From: an uncultured Myxococcales bacterium
GTDB lineage: Bacteria > Myxococcota_A > UBA9042 > DTJE01
Direction of reading: 5' to 3'
NCBI GenBank assembly: GCA_937975765.1
Contig: CALJUR010000102.1
Coordinates: forward strand, 1 to 64,000
Length of the DNA stretch: 64,000 bases
Under the pieces are notes generated by a model. It saw nothing but the letters and a program-made list of their open reading frames with translations, was not told where the DNA came from and searched no databases. Positions 50,461-59,023 of this stretch are shown piece after piece. Within the stretch, counting starts at the first letter, position 1. The number at the start of each line of letters is the position of its first letter. Made by a program: the position numbers and the translations under genes.

Positions 50461-51537
50461 TTCCGATTTCTGGATCCAGCCGCCGCCAAGAACGCGGTCG
50501 CCGTCATAGAAGACCGCGGCCTGGCCGGGGGCGACGGCGCGGATGGGGCGGTCGAACGCCACCTGCACGCGGTCGGTGTCCTGGGGCGTCACCACGGCCG
50601 GCACCGCGGGAGACCGGTACCGCACCTGCACGACGCACCGCAACGGCGCGGAAGGCGGGTCGCACAGCCACGTGCAGCCGGATGCGTCCAGCCCGCGCGA
50701 CAGCAGGTCCGCCGGGTCGGTCGTCAGCACCACGGTGCCGTCCGACGCGTCGATCCGCAGCACCCACGCCCGCCGGCCCAGCGCGATGCCCGTGCCCTGC
50801 CGCTGACCGATCGTGAACCGGTGGATGCCGTCGTGTTCGCCCAGCACCCGCCCGTCACGATCGACGATCCGCCCCGGTGTCGCCTGGCCGCACAGCGCGA
50901 CCCGCAGCGCCTCCGCGAACCCGCCCTCGTGCGCCAGGCAGGCGTCCTGGCTGTCCGGCCGGTCCGCGCTGGCCAGCCCCAGCACCCTCGCCTCGGTCCG
51001 CACCTGCGCCTTGGTCAGGTGCCCCACCGGGAAGTCCGCGCGCCGCAGCCCGTCCGAGCCCAGCGCGAACAGGAAGTACGACTGGTCCTTGCCCGCATCC
51101 AGCCCGCGCCGCAGCACCGGCCGCCCGTCCGGCCCGGCCTCGACGCGCGCGTAGTGCCCGGTCGCCACCCGGTCCGCGCCCAGCAGCCGCGCGTAATCGA
51201 CCAGCAGGTCGAACTTGATCTCGCGGTTGCACCGCACGCAGGGGTTCGGGGTGCGGCCCGCCGCGTATTCCTCCCAGGCCGGCCGCAGCACGCGCTCCTG
51301 GAACTCGACGCCGACCGGGAAGACCTCGTGCGGGATGTGGAGACGGTCCGCCACCGCCTTGGCCGAGGCCACCGCGTCCACGCCGCAGCAGGATCCGGAA
51401 TCGACGCCCTGGTCGCACGGGCGCAGCCGCAGCGTGACGCCCACGACGTCGTCGCCGGCGCGCACGCACAAGGCCGCGGCGACGCTGGAATCGACGCCGC
51501 CGCTCATCGCGACCACGATGCGGGAACGGGACGGCAC
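50455..51537 (-). CDS. mnmA: tRNA-specific 2-thiouridylase MnmA
   Basis: This 360-residue protein installs the 2-thio group on U34 of tRNAs for Lys, Glu and Gln. The PP-loop SGGVDSS lies near residue 11, catalytic Cys in NPCVRCNREIKF near 101, GHYARV near 122, and the second catalytic Cys in SQDACL near 195. A GTG start at 51537 is supported by GGAGGTCCCC upstream. It ends the leftward run of genes containing hydE and hydF. Confidence 0.92.
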   Translation of the reverse strand: MPSRSRIVVAMSGGVDSSVAAALCVRAGDDVVGVTLRLRPCDQGVDSGSCCGVDAVASAKAVADRLHIPHEVFPVGVEFQERVLRPAWEEYAAGRTPNPCVRCNREIKFDLLVDYARLLGADRVATGHYARVEAGPDGRPVLRRGLDAGKDQSYFLFALGSDGLRRADFPVGHLTKAQVRTEARVLGLASADRPDSQDACLAHEGGFAEALRVALCGQATPGRIVDRDGRVLGEHDGIHRFTIGQRQGTGIALGRRAWVLRIDASDGTVVLTTDPADLLSRGLDASGCTWLCDPPSAPLRCVVQVRYRSPAVPAVVTPQDTDRVQVAFDRPIRAVAPGQAAVFYDGDRVLGGGWIQKSEK

Positions 51538-51619
51538 GGGGACCTCCAGGAGGCGGGGGGACGGGGCTCGACGCCTTCGCCGGCCAACCAATTACGTCAT
51601 TTCAACCAGTTACCTCGCC

Positions 51620-51645
51620 AATAATGGTGACTGTCCCCGAATTAC
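51620..51645 (-). repeat. Stop-codon-associated 26-bp repeat, copy B
   Basis: It matches the repeat at 45255-45280 with one T/C difference and likewise includes the TAA stop codon, here of hydE. Lies between hydE and mnmA. Confidence 0.7.
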
Positions 51646-52781
51646 GGGTCGAGGGGATCGCGCGGGCGCACCACGGCGTGGCGACGGCGGGCGCCCTGGC
51701 CGATACCGATCCGGCGGCCGATGGCGCGAATCTGCCCGTCCAGGTTCCGCGCGCACTCCTCGGCGGTCTCCTCGACGCAGGCCTTCGAGGGGTAGATCTC
51801 GTACTTCACCCGGAACATCGGCGGCGTCAGGTTCGGCATCACGACGTTCGCGCCGCGCTGCAGGCCGTGTTCGCGGCCGCGCGCCCGGTTGATGGTCGCC
51901 AGCGCCGTCGTGGACGGGATGTTCGCCTCGGGGCAAAGGATGCGCGTGATCGCGACGCACCGCAGCACCATGTCCTCGGCGGCCGGCGCCTGGTCCGCGC
52001 CCGCGTCGATGCCCGCGTCGCGCCCCAGCGGCGTGCCCGGGTGCGGGATGAACGGCCCGATGCCGATCATGTCCAGGTCGTACTCCCGGAAGGTCAGCAG
52101 GTCCGTCGCCAGCGTCTCGTATGTCTGGCCGGGAATGCCGACCATGATGCCGGACCCCACCTCGTACCCCAGTTCGCGCAGGCGCCGCAGGATCGCGAAC
52201 CGGTCGGGCTCGGCAGGAGCCTCCCCGGGCTCCGCCTCGTGCGCAGCGCGCGGCCCGCCCTTCAGCGCCGGGTGGATCCGCGCGTACAGCACCGGGTCGG
52301 ACGTCTCGAACCTCAGCAGGTACCGGTCCGCGCCGGCCTCGCGCCACGCGGCCAGATCCTCGTCCGGCCTTTCGCCCAGCGACAGCGTCACCGCCAGCGG
52401 CGTTTCGGCCTTGATGCGCCGCACCATCCCGACGACGCCGTCCCGCGTCAGCCCGTAGTCCTCGCCGGCCTGCAGCACGACCGTGCCGTACCCCAGCGCG
52501 ACCGCCATCCGGGCGCACGCCATCACCTCGTCGACGGTCATCCGGTACCGGTCGATGGCGCGGTTCTCCAGCCGGATCCCGCAGTACCCGCACTGCCGCA
52601 GGCAGTAGTTGGACAGTTCGACCAGCCCGCGCAGGTGCACCTCGTCACCGACGTTGGCGCGCCGCACCTCGTCCGCGGCCTTCCACAGCAGTTCCAGCCG
52701 GCCCGCGTCGGCCTGGCGCAGCCAGCCCAGGATCGCGGCGCGATCCATCGGGCGGGCCAGCAGGTCCTCCCACGTCCTCAT
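51642..52781 (-). CDS. hydE: [FeFe]-hydrogenase maturase HydE (radical SAM)
   Basis: This 379-residue radical-SAM enzyme acts after HydG in building the diiron subcluster. The cluster motif C60-x3-C64-x2-C67 (NYCLRQCGYCG) is present, followed by GYGTVVLQAGEDYGLT and GSGIMVGIPGQT. It is about 30 residues longer than many HydE proteins because of an insertion near 185-200 (HEAEPGEAPAEPD) and a basic tail. Its ATG overlaps the hydF stop (ATGA), so the two are co-translated. The stop lies in a dispersed repeat. Confidence 0.94.
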   Translation of the reverse strand: MRTWEDLLARPMDRAAILGWLRQADAGRLELLWKAADEVRRANVGDEVHLRGLVELSNYCLRQCGYCGIRLENRAIDRYRMTVDEVMACARMAVALGYGTVVLQAGEDYGLTRDGVVGMVRRIKAETPLAVTLSLGERPDEDLAAWREAGADRYLLRFETSDPVLYARIHPALKGGPRAAHEAEPGEAPAEPDRFAILRRLRELGYEVGSGIMVGIPGQTYETLATDLLTFREYDLDMIGIGPFIPHPGTPLGRDAGIDAGADQAPAAEDMVLRCVAITRILCPEANIPSTTALATINRARGREHGLQRGANVVMPNLTPPMFRVKYEIYPSKACVEETAEECARNLDGQIRAIGRRIGIGQGARRRHAVVRPRDPLDP

Positions 52782-54025
52782 TGCGCCCCCTTGGCCCGCA
52801 TCGCCTCCCGGTACACCTCCTGGGCCGCCGGGAAGGGCGACAGCGCGCGCTGGAAGATCCCCAGGCTGTATGCGATGACCAGCCCGTAGTTCGTGATCGG
52901 CACGCCGGCCCGGCGGCACTTCAGGATGCGGTTCAGCATCTCGCGCCGGTTCTGCGTGCACGACCCGCAGTGGATGACCAGCCGGTAGGGCGACAGGTCC
53001 TCGGGGAAGTCGTGCCCCTGGATGTGCACGAACTCCAGTTTCCCCCCCACGTACTGCGTCAGCCAGCGCGGGATCTTCACGCGGCCGATGTCCTCGCCGA
53101 TCGGGTGGTGGCTGCACGCCTCGGCCACCAGCACCTTGTCGCCGCCCTTCAGCCCGTCCACCGCCGTCGCACCCTGCACCATCGTCGTCAGGTCGCCCTT
53201 GAATCGGCTGAACAGGATGCTGAACGACGTCATCGGCACGTCGAACGGCGTGTCCGCGGCGACCTTCAGGAAGGCCTGCGAGTCCGTCACGACCAGCCGG
53301 GGCGGCCGGGCCAGCGCGTCCAGCGCGGCGCGCAGTTCGCGTTCCTTCACGACCAGGCACCACGCGTCGTGGTCCAGCAGGTCCCGGATCGACTGCACCT
53401 GCGGCAGGATCAGCCGGCCCTTGGGAGCCTCCTTGTCGATCGGCACCACCAGCACCGCCACCTCGCCGGGCGGCACCAGGTCGCCCAGGATCGACGGCGC
53501 GTCCACGAAGTCCGCGGGCGCCGCATCCAGCAGCGCCGCGCGCAGGTCCAGCACGCCCTCGCCGCGGGACGCGACGGTCCGCACCACGCGCACGCCGCGC
53601 CCCGTCAGCGACGCCTCCACCTCGGCCGACGGCCCGGCCAGGTCCGCCTTGTTGAAGGCCGCGATGACCGGCACCTTGCGGCTGTCCAGCTCGGCCAGCA
53701 GCGCCTCCTCGAAGTCGCCCCAGTCGCCCGCCGCCGCCACGATGACGCCCAGGTCGGTCCGGTCCAGCACCTGCCGGGTCCGGGCCACCCGCATCTCGCC
53801 CAGCGCGCCCACGTCGTCCACACCCGCCGTGTCGATGAAGACCACCGGCCCCAGCGGCAGCAGTTCCATCGGTTTCTCGACCGGGTCCGTCGTGGTCCCG
53901 GCGGTATCCGACACGATGGACACCTGCTGGCGCGTGAAGGCGTTCAGCAGCGACGACTTGCCGACGTTCCGCCGGCCGAAGATCCCGATGTGCAGCCGCA
54001 TGCCGCGCGGCGCCTGTTCCGCCAT
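52778..54025 (-). CDS. hydF: [FeFe]-hydrogenase maturase HydF (GTPase scaffold)
   Basis: This 415-residue scaffold protein delivers the diiron subcluster to HydA. The GTPase domain has GRRNVGKSSLLNAF near 18, TTTDPVEK near 44, DTAGVDD near 65 and NKADLAG near 124. The C-terminal cluster-binding domain has CSHHPIGED and IHCGSC, the family's CxH...HCxxC motif. Length fits. GGAG lies 10 bases before the ATG at 54025. The gene overlaps hydE by 4 bases. Confidence 0.95.
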   Translation of the reverse strand: MAEQAPRGMRLHIGIFGRRNVGKSSLLNAFTRQQVSIVSDTAGTTTDPVEKPMELLPLGPVVFIDTAGVDDVGALGEMRVARTRQVLDRTDLGVIVAAAGDWGDFEEALLAELDSRKVPVIAAFNKADLAGPSAEVEASLTGRGVRVVRTVASRGEGVLDLRAALLDAAPADFVDAPSILGDLVPPGEVAVLVVPIDKEAPKGRLILPQVQSIRDLLDHDAWCLVVKERELRAALDALARPPRLVVTDSQAFLKVAADTPFDVPMTSFSILFSRFKGDLTTMVQGATAVDGLKGGDKVLVAEACSHHPIGEDIGRVKIPRWLTQYVGGKLEFVHIQGHDFPEDLSPYRLVIHCGSCTQNRREMLNRILKCRRAGVPITNYGLVIAYSLGIFQRALSPFPAAQEVYREAMRAKGAQ

Positions 54026-54044
54026 GATCGTCTCCAAAGGGGGA

Positions 54045-54095
54045 GGCGGGGGACGGGGCCCCACGCCTGCATTGGCGGGGGGCAGGGCCCGACGC
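54045..54095 (+). repeat. GC palindromic dispersed repeat, copies 16 and 17 (diverged)
   Basis: Two degenerate direct copies at 54045-54071 and 54074-54095 fill the 80-base gap between hydF and the aspartase gene. Substitutions weaken the palindrome. Confidence 0.65.
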
Positions 54096-54105
54096 TTCCC
54101 GCCTG

Positions 54106-55494
54106 TCAGGAACCCAGCCGCCGGACGGCCTCGGGGCTGACCAGCGCGTCGAACGCCTCCGCGTCGATGCCGCCCTCCGCGATCGCCACGTCGCGGATCG
54201 TCCGCCCCGATTCGCGCGCCAGCCGCGCCACCTCGCACGCCCTCTCGTACCCGATCGCCGGGATCAGCGCCGTCGCCGTCGCGGTGGACGCCTCCACGGT
54301 CGCCCGGCACCGCGCCTCGTCGGCCTCGATGCCCTCGACGCAGTTCCGCCGGAACACGTCGCACGCCCGCGCCAGCAGGTCCAGCGACTCCAGAAGCAGG
54401 TCCGCCACCAGCGGCAGGAACGGGTTCAGTTCCAGGCTGCCGTTCGCGACCGCCATCCCGATGCCGACGTCGTTCGCCATCACCTTCATCGCGGCCTGCG
54501 TCACCGCTTCCGGGATCACCGGGTTCACCTTGCCCGGCATGATCGACGACCCGGCCTGCCGCGCCGGCAGCCGGATCTCGCGAAGCCCCGCGTCCGGCCC
54601 CGACGCCATCAGCCGCAGGTCCGACGCCGCCTTCCACAGCGACGCCGCGCACGCCTTCAGGATCCCGGACACCTCGGCGAATACGTCCGCGTTCTGCGTC
54701 GCCTCCACCAGGTTCTCGGCCCGCGCCAGCCCGATGCCGGTCTCCTCGCGCAGCACGTCCACCACGCGGAAGATGAAGCGCCGCGGCGCGCCCAGGCCGG
54801 TCCCGATCGCGGTCCCGCCCAGGTTCACCACCCGCAGCCGCTCCTCGCACTTGTACACGCGCCAGCGATCCCGGTTGAACGCCTCGGCGTACGCGCCCAT
54901 CTCGCGGCCCAGCGTGGTCAGCACCGCGTCCTGCATCTGGGTACGGCCGACCTTGACCACGTCCGCGTACTTCTTCTCCAGCGCCTGGAACGTCTCCTGC
55001 AGCGCCACCAACCGCCCGTCCAGCACCCGCACCCCGCGGATCGCGGCCACCCGCAGCGCCGTCGGGTAGGTGTCGTTCGTGGACTGGTGCCGGTTCAGGT
55101 CGTCGATGGGCGACACGCGTTCGTACCCCCCGAGGGGCAGCCCCAGGATCGCCAGCGCCCGGTTCGCCAGCACCTCGTCCACGCACAGGTTCGTGGAGGT
55201 CCCCGCGCCGCCCTGCAGGGCGTCGACCGGCACCTCCTCGCACAGCCCCCCCTCGGCCATCTCGCGGCATGCCCGCTCGATCGCGTCGGCCTTCGCCGGG
55301 TCGTCCGCCCAGGCGCCCAGTTCCCGGTTCGTCCGCGCGCACGCCAGTTTCACGTGGCCGAACGCCCGCACCAGTTCCCGGTGCACGGGCCGACCCGCCA
55401 GCGGGAAGTTCGACAGCGCCCGCGCCGTGTGCGCGCCCCACAGCGCGCCGTCCGGCACGGCCACCTCGCCCAGGGGGTCCTTCTCCAGGCGCAT
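54106..55494 (-). CDS. aspA: Aspartate ammonia-lyase
   Basis: This 462-residue fumarase/aspartase-superfamily enzyme converts aspartate to fumarate plus ammonia. The superfamily signature is intact: GSSIMPGKVNP near residue 317, with NRHQSTNDTYPTA near 138 and QGGAGTSTNLCVDEV near 93. It lies between hydF and the TM1266-type gene, a linkage seen in other hydrogenase maturation clusters, where ammonia supply for H-cluster assembly has been suggested. GGAGAA precedes the ATG at 55494. Confidence 0.92.
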   Translation of the reverse strand: MRLEKDPLGEVAVPDGALWGAHTARALSNFPLAGRPVHRELVRAFGHVKLACARTNRELGAWADDPAKADAIERACREMAEGGLCEEVPVDALQGGAGTSTNLCVDEVLANRALAILGLPLGGYERVSPIDDLNRHQSTNDTYPTALRVAAIRGVRVLDGRLVALQETFQALEKKYADVVKVGRTQMQDAVLTTLGREMGAYAEAFNRDRWRVYKCEERLRVVNLGGTAIGTGLGAPRRFIFRVVDVLREETGIGLARAENLVEATQNADVFAEVSGILKACAASLWKAASDLRLMASGPDAGLREIRLPARQAGSSIMPGKVNPVIPEAVTQAAMKVMANDVGIGMAVANGSLELNPFLPLVADLLLESLDLLARACDVFRRNCVEGIEADEARCRATVEASTATATALIPAIGYERACEVARLARESGRTIRDVAIAEGGIDAEAFDALVSPEAVRRLGS

Positions 55495-55517
55495 CCGGGT
55501 TCTCCGCGAGTCCGGGA

Positions 55518-55544
55518 GGCGGGGGACGGGGCCCCCGCCCTGCA
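55518..55544 (+). repeat. GC palindromic dispersed repeat, copy 18
   Basis: Full copy with CTGCA end, between the aspartase start and the TM1266-type gene stop. Confidence 0.85.
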
Positions 55545-55553
55545 GGCCCGGCA

Positions 55554-55823
55554 TCACTCCGGGTGATCGAAGACCATCTTCTGGACCTCGATGCCCTTCA
55601 CCTGCGACAACCTGGCCGCCATCTCCATCGCGGCGGCCTCGTCGGTCATCTCCAGCAGCAGCAGGCCGTTCTTCCCGCTGCAGTGCCCGTCCTCGCACAC
55701 CTCGTGCAGGCCCAGCCGGGTCTTGATGTACTTGCCGTACTCGCTCAGCAGCCCCTGCACCTGCGGGACGTGCTCCAGCCGATCGGTCACGTGGACGCCC
55801 AGGATCACGTGCTTGTCGATCAT
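55554..55823 (-). CDS. TM1266-type hydrogenase system regulator
   Basis: This 89-residue ACT/NikR-C-like protein is of the 'iron-only hydrogenase system regulator' type (TM1266). Typical features are LGVHVTDRLEHVPQVQGLLSEYG at the N-terminus, a central TRLGLHEVCEDGHCS with two Cys residues, and the C-terminal VKGIEVQKMVF. It is small and probably senses a ligand; no DNA-binding domain is present. Its place in the hyd cluster is conserved in other bacteria. Confidence 0.88.
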   Translation of the reverse strand: MIDKHVILGVHVTDRLEHVPQVQGLLSEYGKYIKTRLGLHEVCEDGHCSGKNGLLLLEMTDEAAAMEMAARLSQVKGIEVQKMVFDHPE

Positions 55824-55852
55824 GACACCCTCCTTGGTCTGCCCTACGAGGA

Positions 55853-55879
55853 GGCGGGGGACGGGGCCCCCGCCCTACA
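55853..55879 (+). repeat. GC palindromic dispersed repeat, copy 19
   Basis: Full copy 30 bases upstream of the TM1266-type gene start, within the 231-base gap after hydG. Confidence 0.85.
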
Positions 55880-55880
55880 A

Positions 55881-55914
55881 CCCGCCAGGCCGACGCTTCG
55901 CGCGTCCTGGCGGG
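55881..55914. terminator. Hairpin downstream of hydG
   Basis: CCCGCCAGG (55881-55889) pairs with CCTGGCGGG (55906-55914), and an inner GACGC-TTCGC-GCGTC extends the stem. It lies about 140 bases beyond the hydG stop; no T-run is present. It may terminate or process the transcript before the TM1266-type gene. Confidence 0.5.
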
Positions 55915-55984
55915 GCTCGCGTGCTACGGACCCATGCCGCAGACGCTCGCCCGGAACACGCCCCGACCCGGCAGGCCGAGCGTC

Positions 55985-56015
55985 TGCGGCGGCCGTCCCT
56001 GGACGGCCGTCCGCA
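55985..56015. terminator. Second hairpin downstream of hydG
   Basis: GGCCGTCC-CT-GGACGGCC (55991-56008), flanked by TGCGG and CCGCA, forms a nested perfect stem 40 bases after the hydG stop. It is a good candidate for the hydG 3' end, although a T-run is lacking. Confidence 0.5.
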
Positions 56016-56054
56016 GCATGCGAGGCGATCCGGGCCGCCTCACGTCGGCCCGGA

Positions 56055-57461
56055 TCACACGTAGACATCGCGCCGTCCCTCGCGGACCTTCGCGACCAGT
56101 TTCTCCGACACCGCGCGGCTCTTCGGGTCCATCCCGGCCAGCGTCTGCGCGATCAGCGCCTCGCCCACCTGCCGGGTCTCGGGCGACGCGTAGTCCGACA
56201 GGTACTCCTGGAACGTGGACAGCGCATTCGGGTCGCAGTGCATCCGGATCTCGCCCGGCTTGGCCAGGTCCATGAAGTCCTTGCCCACGCGGCCCAGCCG
56301 GTAGCAGCCCGTGCAGAACGACGGGATGTACCCCAGCCCCGCGATGTCCCGCACCACCTCGTCCAGGCTGCGGTGGTCGCCCAGGCTGAACTGCTGGCCC
56401 TCCTCGGTGATCCCGCCGACCTCCTCCGCGTACCCCCCGGGGTTGGTCCGGCTGCCCGCCGAGATCTGCGAGATGCCCAGCGCGAACGTCTCGCGCCGGA
56501 TGCTGGCCGTTTCCCGCGTGGACAGGATGATGCCCGTGTACGGCACCGCCAGCCGCAGGATCGCCACCAGTTTGCGGAACTCGATGTCCGACACCGGCTT
56601 CGGCGGGTGCGCCGCCACGTCCGACCCGACCGCCGGCTCCATGCGCGGCACGCTGATCGTGTGCGGTCCGACCCCGAACTCCTGCTCCAGGTGCCGGATG
56701 TGCTGCATCAGCGCCAGGACCTCGAACCGCCAGTCGCACAGCCCGAACAGCACGCCGATGCCGACGTCGCTGATCCCCGCCGCCATTGCGCGGTCCATCA
56801 CCGTCACGCGCCAGTCGAAGTCGCGCTTCTTCCCGGCCAGGTGCATCCGCGCGTAGGTGTCGCGGTGGTACGTCTCCTGGAACAGCTGGTAGGTGCCGAT
56901 CTTCGACGCCTTCAGCGCCTGGAATTCCGGAAGCGTCAGCGGCGCCACGTTCGCGTTGACGCGCCGCACCTCGCCGGGGCCGTTCTTCACCGAGTAGATC
57001 GTCTCGATGCACTTCAGGACGTATCCGAACCCCTCCTCGGGGTAGGACTCGCCCGCGACCAGCAGCACGCGCTTGTGCCCCTGGTCGATCAGGATCCTCA
57101 CCTCCCTGGCGATCTCCTCCTGGGTCAGCGCGCGCCGCTTGACCTCCCTGTTCCGCACCCGGAAGGCGCAGTACACGCAGTCGTTCTTGCACAGGTTCGA
57201 CACGTACAGCGGCGCGAACAGCACCAGCCGCCGCCCGTAGATGCGTTCCTTGACCTCGCGGGCCTCCGCGAACAGTTCGTGCAGCAGATCGGGGTCCGAG
57301 ATGCCGGCCAGCACCGACACGTCCTCGAGGTCGAGGCCCTGCATCTCGCGGGCCTTCGCCAGCACCTCGCGCACGTGCACCGCGTCGTGCCGTGCCCCGG
57401 CCTCCAGCGCCGCCTGGATCCCCGCCTCGTCGATGAACGTCGCCTTCTCCGCAATCGCCAT
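56055..57461 (-). CDS. hydG: [FeFe]-hydrogenase maturase HydG (tyrosine lyase)
   Basis: This 468-residue radical-SAM enzyme cleaves tyrosine to p-cresol and produces CO and cyanide carried on an Fe synthon for the H-cluster. The N-terminal SAM cluster motif C91-x3-C95-x2-C98 (CKNDCVYC) is present, and the C-terminal auxiliary cluster ligands CTGCYR are followed by a further Cys near MHCDPN. The start at 57461 has GGGAGGCGAAC upstream; a longer frame begins seven codons earlier. Length fits the family. Confidence 0.95.
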   Translation of the reverse strand: MAIAEKATFIDEAGIQAALEAGARHDAVHVREVLAKAREMQGLDLEDVSVLAGISDPDLLHELFAEAREVKERIYGRRLVLFAPLYVSNLCKNDCVYCAFRVRNREVKRRALTQEEIAREVRILIDQGHKRVLLVAGESYPEEGFGYVLKCIETIYSVKNGPGEVRRVNANVAPLTLPEFQALKASKIGTYQLFQETYHRDTYARMHLAGKKRDFDWRVTVMDRAMAAGISDVGIGVLFGLCDWRFEVLALMQHIRHLEQEFGVGPHTISVPRMEPAVGSDVAAHPPKPVSDIEFRKLVAILRLAVPYTGIILSTRETASIRRETFALGISQISAGSRTNPGGYAEEVGGITEEGQQFSLGDHRSLDEVVRDIAGLGYIPSFCTGCYRLGRVGKDFMDLAKPGEIRMHCDPNALSTFQEYLSDYASPETRQVGEALIAQTLAGMDPKSRAVSEKLVAKVREGRRDVYV

Positions 57462-57484
57462 GTTCGCCTCCCGAATGTCCACCT

Positions 57485-57560
57485 GGCGGGGGACGGGGCC
57501 CCCGCCCTACAGGTCCCGGGGAACGGCCCCCGCCCTGCAGACGAGCCCCCGCCCTCTACA
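57485..57560 (+). repeat. GC palindromic dispersed repeat, copy 20 plus partial copies
   Basis: A full copy at 57485-57511 is followed by degenerate partial copies to about 57560 (CCCCCGCCCTGCA and CCCCCGCCCTCTACA), the latter reaching into the stop of the next gene. This is the rightmost cluster of the family in the window. Confidence 0.8.
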
Positions 57561-58860
57561 GATCGCGCGCCGCGACCGGCGGCTGCGGGATCTCGAACGA
57601 GAACTCGGCCCACTGCCCGGGCTGCGATTCGGCCGCGACGCGCCCGCCGTGCAGCCGCACGACCCGCGCCACCGTGTACAGCCCCACGCCCGTCCCCTTC
57701 TGCCGCAGCAGTTCGGGCGTCTGCAGCCGGCTGAACTTGCGGAACAGCCTTTCCCGCTGCGACTCCGGGAAGCCCGGTCCCTCGTTCCACACCGCCACCC
57801 GGAACCCGCCCTCGGTGCGCGCGGCTGTCACCCGGATCCGCCCGCCCTCCGCGCCGTACTTCGCCGCGTTGCCGACGAAGTTCACCGCCACGATCCGCAG
57901 CAGGTCCGGGTCCGCCTCCACCGCCAGCCCGCCTTCCGGCCAGCCCGTCTCGACCCGCATCCCCTTCGCCTCGACCTGCGGCCGGGCGATGTCGATCGCC
58001 GGCTCCAGCACGTCCGCGACCAGGTCCACGCCCGCCTTCGGGTCCACCGCCAGCCCGGCGCCCTCCACGCGCGCCAGGTCCAGGTAGTCCCGCACCAGGC
58101 CCAGCAGGAACTCGCCCTTCGCGATGATCCGCTGGATCTTGTTCCGCTGGCCCTCCGTCAGGTCCCCGACGTACCCGTCCAGCATCATGTGGCCGTCCAG
58201 CACCATCGACGCCACGGGGTTCTTCAGTTCGTGGGCGACGAAGCCCAGCATCTCCATGTACGCCGCGTTCGCCGACGCCAGCTGCTCGATGCGCCAGGCC
58301 TTCTCGACCGCCTGCGCCAGCCGTTCCGCGATCGCCTGGTGGATAAGCACCTGCCGTTCGTCGTACGCGGCCACCTGCCGGGACGACCGGAACAGCAGCG
58401 CCACCGCCCGCCCCTCCACGACCAGCGGGCACGTCATGCTGGACCGCACACCTTCCTTCACCAGGATCCGCGTGGACCGGCTGTCCGGGTGGTCCCGCAG
58501 GTAGGCTTCGAGGTCATCGATGACCCTCAGCCGGCGCCCGGCAAGCAGCGCCTGCAGCGACGACCCCGCGACCTCCTCGCCGTAGCCCGCGCCCAGCAGC
58601 ACCGGCGCGTAGTCCGCGCGCACCCACCGGGACGCGACCCGCGCCCCGTCGTCCTGCAGGAACGCCAGCCCGATCCGGTCGCACGGGCAGATCGAACGCG
58701 TCGCCTCGAACAGGAAGTCCATCACGCGGTCCAGCGACTCGGCGGCGGCGATCCGGCGGTTGATGGTCGCCAGGACCTCGCGCGCCTCGGGCGGCAGGTC
58801 GCCCACGTCCTCCGCCGCGTCCCGCAGTTCCACGTACCTCAGCCCGTGATGCCCGTCCAT
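57556..58860 (-). CDS. GAF-domain histidine kinase in hydrogenase locus
   Basis: This 434-residue soluble kinase has a GAF domain (about 25-190) containing a CPCDRIGLAFLQDDG segment. HisKA carries His in LGFVAHELKNPVASMV, and HATPase has NFVGNAAKYG, NEGPGF and KGTGVGLYTVARVV. The adjacent Cys residues in the GAF domain could bind a redox cofactor, which is speculation. It lies between hydA and hydG; the response regulator at 62681-63058 is a candidate partner. GGGAGG precedes the ATG. Confidence 0.85.
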   Translation of the reverse strand: MDGHHGLRYVELRDAAEDVGDLPPEAREVLATINRRIAAAESLDRVMDFLFEATRSICPCDRIGLAFLQDDGARVASRWVRADYAPVLLGAGYGEEVAGSSLQALLAGRRLRVIDDLEAYLRDHPDSRSTRILVKEGVRSSMTCPLVVEGRAVALLFRSSRQVAAYDERQVLIHQAIAERLAQAVEKAWRIEQLASANAAYMEMLGFVAHELKNPVASMVLDGHMMLDGYVGDLTEGQRNKIQRIIAKGEFLLGLVRDYLDLARVEGAGLAVDPKAGVDLVADVLEPAIDIARPQVEAKGMRVETGWPEGGLAVEADPDLLRIVAVNFVGNAAKYGAEGGRIRVTAARTEGGFRVAVWNEGPGFPESQRERLFRKFSRLQTPELLRQKGTGVGLYTVARVVRLHGGRVAAESQPGQWAEFSFEIPQPPVAARDL

Positions 58861-58965
58861 GCCGGTTCCTCCCCCGCCGCACTATAGGAAAGCCCGCGCG
58901 CGCGCGCAAGGCGATTCCTCATGCCTTCCGGTAGTTGCAGGCGATTCCCGGAGCCGGCGGCGGCA

Positions 58966-58995
58966 GGGGGCCCGATCGCCTCGGACCGGGCCCCC
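58966..58995 (-). terminator. Hairpin downstream of hydA
   Basis: GGGGGCCCG (58966-58974) pairs perfectly with CGGGCCCCC (58987-58995) around a 12-base loop, 29 bases beyond the hydA stop. There is no T-run, so it may stabilise the mRNA end or need Rho. Confidence 0.55.
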
Positions 58996-59023
58996 CTTCC
59001 GTCCCCGCGCCCCGCAAGGCACC

